Assembly: GCA_030248215.1 (NCBI GenBank)
Contig: JASANG010000788.1
Coordinates: 19,636 to 83,635 of the forward strand
Reading direction: 5' to 3'
Length of the DNA: 64,000 bases
Source of the DNA: Enoplolaimus lenunculus
Lineage: Eukaryota > Nematoda > Enoplea > Enoplida > Thoracostomopsidae
The position numbers and the translations under genes were made by a program. The notes under the pieces were generated by a model. It had not been told where the DNA came from, searched no databases, and saw nothing but the letters and a program-made list of their open reading frames with translations. This document shows positions 59,584 to 64,000 of this stretch, in pieces. Numbering within the stretch: the first letter of the stretch is position 1; each line of letters opens with the position of its first letter.

Positions 59584-62368
59584 ATGGCCTCAGGCAGCAA
59601 CTTTCCAATTTCGAACCCGGACATTTCAAATAATACCACAGCATTATCAGCTATTAACGCTATTATGTCTCTGGTTACAGCCCAATTCGGATCCGGCCTC
59701 TTTGCCGGCCTTCGATGTAAACATGGGCATTATGCCTTACAAAAATTTAGGTCCTGGATCAACTCCTCTATACGTATTATGAAAGCGGAGGAGGACGTCC
59801 AATTTCTACAAAACTGCATCGATCTCTCTATAGCCCCCTCGTTCCTCAAATTACGGAACCCTGCCATTAGCCGTAATATTAGTAACATCCGCGTTTTTAA
59901 CTTTCGTATTTTAAATAACGAAATTAAAAACAAAGAACAAAAAATCAAAACTTTATCTAAAATTGTTGCGGACTCGTCTAGTTGGATCCATAACAATTTA
60001 CCCTATTTGGACAAATTCATTCTTGTTTCGTATATAAAATGGTACACCAGTTATAAACGAAATAAGGTTCAACTTATCCATCATAAAAAGTTAACAAGAC
60101 TGTCTGTTACACATGGGCGGAAACATGAACGTCTTAACCTATCCAATGTTGTTGTAAACCTATCACAACACAACCTTACCAATGTGGAAAAAGCTGCTCT
60201 GAGCCTTGGTCCTGGATTTATCCCCTCCGCTAGTAAAGTTGATTTTAACCGGGTTATCCTGGAGTCAGAGCTTTTCGCGTCACGGTTGCTAAAGGTTAGT
60301 GAACTTAACTCTCTACCATATGAATTTTGTGATAAATTCAGACAGTATACCACCACAGCTGTTAATAATCTAAATCGGTTCCCCTGCCCTCCTAACGTGC
60401 CAAAAAATCTTATTTCTGCTATTAAATCCATTAGCAAAAATAATTCCCTTATCATTTCTAAACCAGATAAGGGTAACGGTCTGGTTATCCTAGACCGCCC
60501 CGTTTATGTTGAAAAAATGGACAATCTGCTGAATAATCCTGAAGTTTTTCAGAAGGTTGATAACGATACTTCTAATTTATACAAGTATCTAGTTAATTTC
60601 GAAGAAACCATCAGAGCGTTTATATCTGAGTGTACAAAATCCGGCGCTCTTTCCCAGTTGGAGGCATCCAACTTAAATCCCTCAGGTTCTCGTTTTCCTG
60701 TTCTTTATGGGTTACCGAAAACCCACAAAGATAATGTCCCCCTGCGTCCGATCATGTCCGCAGTTGGCTCACCTTGTCACAAGTTGGCCCAGTTTGTTGA
60801 CAAAATCCTCAAACCACTCAGCTATGGTAAGTATACTGTGAATTCATCCTTTCAATTCGTAAAAGAAATTTGCGAATTAAATTTGCAATCCAGCATCATG
60901 GTTTCCTATGATGTATCATCGCTATTCACTAATATCCCAATCGGAAAAACACTTGAAATTATTTCTGATGCTTTTAGGCGTTCTGAATTTCAATCGGTTT
61001 TACCACTGGAATTACTACTAAAGGCAATCAGATTGTGTACTTTAAACTTAAAATTTGTGTTCAACAATTCCATCTACTCCCAAACCGACGTTGTTGCAAT
61101 GGGTTCCCCGTTGGGACCAGTGTTGGCAAATATTTTCATGGTCTGGTTCGAAAACCAAATTCTAAATTCGTGCCCCCCGGATATTAAACCCAAATTCTAC
61201 AGGAGGTACGTGGATGATACCTTCGTAGTATTTGACACTGTGGCTAAGTCCGAAAAATTCTTAGCCCTCCTTAACAAAAAACACCCAAAAATTCAATTTA
61301 CTCGAGAAATTGAAAAAGATAACAAAATTTCATTTCTCGACATTAATATTCATCGAAATCCCTCCTCCTGTAAAATTACCACTGGTATTTACCGTAAGAG
61401 TACCTATTCAAACCAAATTATGAACTTCCATTCTTTTTTACCAATGAAGTTCAAAACCAACCTAATTGAGTGTTTATTATACAGATGCTTTGCGATTTCA
61501 TCGGACTTGCACAGTATCAACAAAGAAATTTGTTTTCTAAAATCACTTTTTTATTCCAACCACTTTCCGAGTAAAGTCATAAACCGTGTCTTTACTAAAT
61601 TCGTGCACAGTAAATTTGGTCCGGAACCAAATTTTAATTTTAGTTCTACCATTGATTTTCCTTCAGACCATACGAATCTTAATACCCAACTCCGCGGCGC
61701 TCTTAGCAACACTAACTCCACTGCTACTAGTTCACAGCCTATTATCAACGAGTTAGACAGCGATGCCAGGCAAACGCTCCAATCATCCGGTGAAGCATCA
61801 ACCACTGGTGACGACGGCCAAGTTTCAAAAAAGGTGCAGTGTTTAATCCTAAAAATACCCTTTTTTGGTTCTCACAGCTTGGTGCTTAAAAAACAAATCA
61901 AGCTTTTATTTCATCAATATTTTAACGCTTTTGACATTGAACTACCGTATCGTTTTCTTTAGCGGCGCTAAATTACGCAACTTTTTCAAAATCAAAGACC
62001 CCCCTCCAAAAACGGTTCACTCTAATGTTATTTATAAATATGAATGTTCCAATTGCAAATTGGACTATATAGGTTCCACGAACCGCCATTTATTTAAACG
62101 TTATTGTGAACATAAACAAGTTTCAGATCGTACGGGTTTTTCAACAACATCGTCCTTGAAATTTATTTCTGCCATTTCAAATCACTGCTCCACCACCCAA
62201 CACCCGTGTAATTTCGACGATTTTTCTATCGTTGCCAAATTACCAACCCAAAATCAAACGTTCGGATCCAAATTTGCGCTCCACATACTCGAGTCAATTT
62301 TCATCCGCCGTTGCCAACCTAAACTAAATATACAAACTAATGTATTTAGTTTTAAAATTTTCACCTAA
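59584..62368 (+). pseudogene. PLE copy E ORF2, broken once
   Basis: RT motifs are complete apart from substitutions unique to this copy (TDVVAMGSPLGP where the others have TDGVAMGSPLGP; SSCKITTG where the others have SSGKITTG). The nuclease domain is in another frame. The Gly to Val change falls at a conserved RT position, so this copy is probably inactive on two counts. Confidence 0.9.
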
Positions 62369-62473
62369 CCCTTTACCCATCGGGTTTCAGTTTGTTCCCA
62401 ATCTAGTGACAAATGCTTTATCGTGAATATTAATATTTGACTATTTACAATATATTGTCCGTGCATTTATAGC

Positions 62474-62513
62474 TTGACTGAAGATGACGATTCGAGTCGT
62501 CGAAATATCTCAA
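62474..62513 (+). ncRNA. Candidate hammerhead ribozyme, E/F junction
   Basis: Same sequence as in the other junctions. Its retention in the copy with a broken ORF2 fits recent duplication or function at the RNA level. Confidence 0.75.
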
Positions 62514-63331
62514 TGCAACACTCTGGCTCAATAACTGACACCGACTCAAACTCGAAAGACGATTCTAGCCTAAGTACAGTGGATTTGGTCTCCGTGACGA
62601 CTAGCAGCAACTCGACGACGGACACTACTTCTGATATCAGTCAGTGTACTAATTCTAGTAACAACACTATTGATTTAGTTTCGGTGTCCTCTAGCGAAAA
62701 CAACAAAATTTCTGGTTCGGACGCGGACATTTCTTCTTTTAATTCAGCATCGGTTGTGTCTATGGTTAGTGATCCTAGCGAATTATCCGTCACTTCTAAG
62801 ATCTCTGGTTCCGTCAACGACTCAGGCTCAGCGATCTCAACAGTTTCACACTCCAACGATATCCTGTCGACGTCTTCCAACAGAGACACGTCCGCTGATC
62901 TCGTTAAAACGCGGGGCACTCAAACTAACCCCGCGCCAACAAAAATTGGGACCACTCAAACTCGCTTCGCGCGCGTCGATATTGTTACTCCGTTGGACGA
63001 GTGCATTCGTGCTCTTACGCCGGAACCTGCACCAACTACTCCCCCATCACCCGTACCGTTGTTTTCTCCAACTAGCAACGCGCAAAATCTTGCCGGATCT
63101 TATATTCAGATCCCAGTGGTCTACCGCTTTCATAGTACCCCTTACCGGTTGGCTCCGTGGGTAGTGCGTCCACCTACGCCGTACTATCCGCGGTGGGGAT
63201 CCAATACGGTCCCAAGATACCGGTATCAAGCACCGAAACCAACTACTAACCGTGAAAAAGCTACACAACACACTACGGATACTGATAAAGTTCGCTCAGA
63301 ATCAGCTCCAGCCGTCTCAAGCCACGAGTAA
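62513..63331 (+). CDS. PLE copy F ORF1, 272 aa
   Basis: Open and full-length, same sequence type as copies C-E. The spacer after it carries a few small differences from the other copies (near 63517 and 63552). Confidence 0.75.
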   Translation: MQHSGSITDTDSNSKDDSSLSTVDLVSVTTSSNSTTDTTSDISQCTNSSNNTIDLVSVSSSENNKISGSDADISSFNSASVVSMVSDPSELSVTSKISGSVNDSGSAISTVSHSNDILSTSSNRDTSADLVKTRGTQTNPAPTKIGTTQTRFARVDIVTPLDECIRALTPEPAPTTPPSPVPLFSPTSNAQNLAGSYIQIPVVYRFHSTPYRLAPWVVRPPTPYYPRWGSNTVPRYRYQAPKPTTNREKATQHTTDTDKVRSESAPAVSSHE

Positions 63332-63843
63332 TCACTCAAGGTCCTGGTCACCTCGATTCGATTGGCTAGTCGTTGTGCCCTAAGTCGCGTCTGCGTTATT
63401 GAATGCGTTGGCAAATAATTCCAACAATTTTAATAATCTCTTGTGTTTGTCACTTCTGCATATATTTTGTTCTTTTTAGTCCAAGTTACTTCGGTAACTT
63501 TTATTTTTGCTTTCCAATTGGTGTAACTTTGTTTTATAATTTGATTATTTTATTGTTACGGTCTTCACGCCATACCGAGTCTCGCAACTAAGCAACGTAG
63601 CTACTAGTGTTAGACTTCAACAAAAATTAACATTAAAAATACACTTGGAATTTTTCCATTGATTAACCACCTAGCTAGTCAAAAATCATCATCGGATATA
63701 TTTCATCACTATATTTACTTAGCGCTAGCATTATACCTCGGTACAGCGACACTGTATCTCACAACACACACAGCTATAACTGTTTATTCTTGGCATTTGT
63801 ATCACTATTTGTGCTTTATTTCCGGAGCTTTATACCATCACCA

Positions 63844-64000
63844 ATGGCCTCAGGCAGCAACTTTCCAATTTCGAACCCGGACATTTCAAATAATACCACA
63901 GCATTATCAGCTATTAACGCTATTATGTCTCTGGTTACAGCCCAATTCGGATCCGGCCTCTTTGCCGGCCTTCGATGTAAACATGGGCATTATGCCTTAC
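63844..64000 (+). CDS. PLE copy F ORF2, N-terminal part only
   Basis: Starts MASGSNFPISNPDISNNTTA as in the other copies and is open to the window end (about 52 codons). Confidence 0.8.
   Translation, partial: MASGSNFPISNPDISNNTTALSAINAIMSLVTAQFGSGLFAGLRCKHGHYAL

Larger units (their letters stand above)
58213..62473 (+). mobile_element. Penelope-like copy E (one frame break)
   Basis: A 4,261-bp unit. ORF1 is open. ORF2 carries one frame break late in the gene, between the RT and GIY-YIG parts. Otherwise it is almost the same as copy D. Confidence 0.92.
62474..64000 (+). mobile_element. Penelope-like copy F (cut by window end)
   Basis: Hammerhead, complete ORF1 and the beginning of ORF2 (ATG 63844) are present. 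The array evidently continues to the right. Confidence 0.92.

Overview
The window looks like a piece of a metazoan genome, probably an invertebrate or non-bilaterian animal. It is intron-rich and AT-rich, full of short TATATA tracts and small inverted-repeat transposons, with animal-type domains (KMT5A-like SET, C2H2 finger, Ulp1-like protease) and Penelope-like retroelements. The species cannot be fixed from the sequence. Long open frames that begin with TTG or GTG are mostly exons or retroelement frames, so starts and ends below come from AG/GT splice signals and phase matching.

Layout. (1) 1-690: 3' end of an old Penelope-like element (GIY-YIG domain) with an inverted duplicate of its own sequence at its left side. 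(2) 769-8689, minus strand: a gene of at least five exons encoding a DDE-type (RNase H fold) transposase-like protein with a Cys-rich C-terminal region. Its second intron holds a 1.09-kb TIR element. (3) 9447-11512: a 2-kb minisatellite of a 10-bp unit enclosed by long inverted repeats. (4) 12249-13261, plus strand: a promoter-like block and a possible two-exon 77-residue gene. A related block and micro-ORF lie at 2005-2659. (5) 13982-14593, minus: an Ulp1-like cysteine protease exon. (6) 15231-33205, minus: a phase-consistent 19-exon gene ending in a KMT5A/SET8-like domain, with a tandemly amplified exon and a repeat-rich large exon. (7) 36091-36440, minus: a C2H2 zinc-finger exon. (8) 36.6-42.7 kb: no convincing gene, only MITEs and low-complexity sequence. 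(9) 42797-64000: a Penelope-like element array. It has one inverted truncated copy carrying a MITE insertion, one truncated plus-strand copy, then near-identical head-to-tail copies with a 4,260-bp period that run off the right edge.

How parts may work together. The left 36 kb puts four minus-strand modules side by side: zinc finger, SET methyltransferase, Ulp1-like protease and DDE transposase-like protein. Nearby are three clusters of GTCGAC-type sites, each upstream of a start codon. This could be an ordinary gene cluster or a large composite element; the window does not decide it. In the right 21 kb each Penelope-like unit encodes a Ser/Thr-rich ORF1 and a reverse transcriptase-GIY-YIG ORF2. 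At the unit junction it carries a strong candidate hammerhead ribozyme whose predicted cut lies three bases before the ORF1 ATG.
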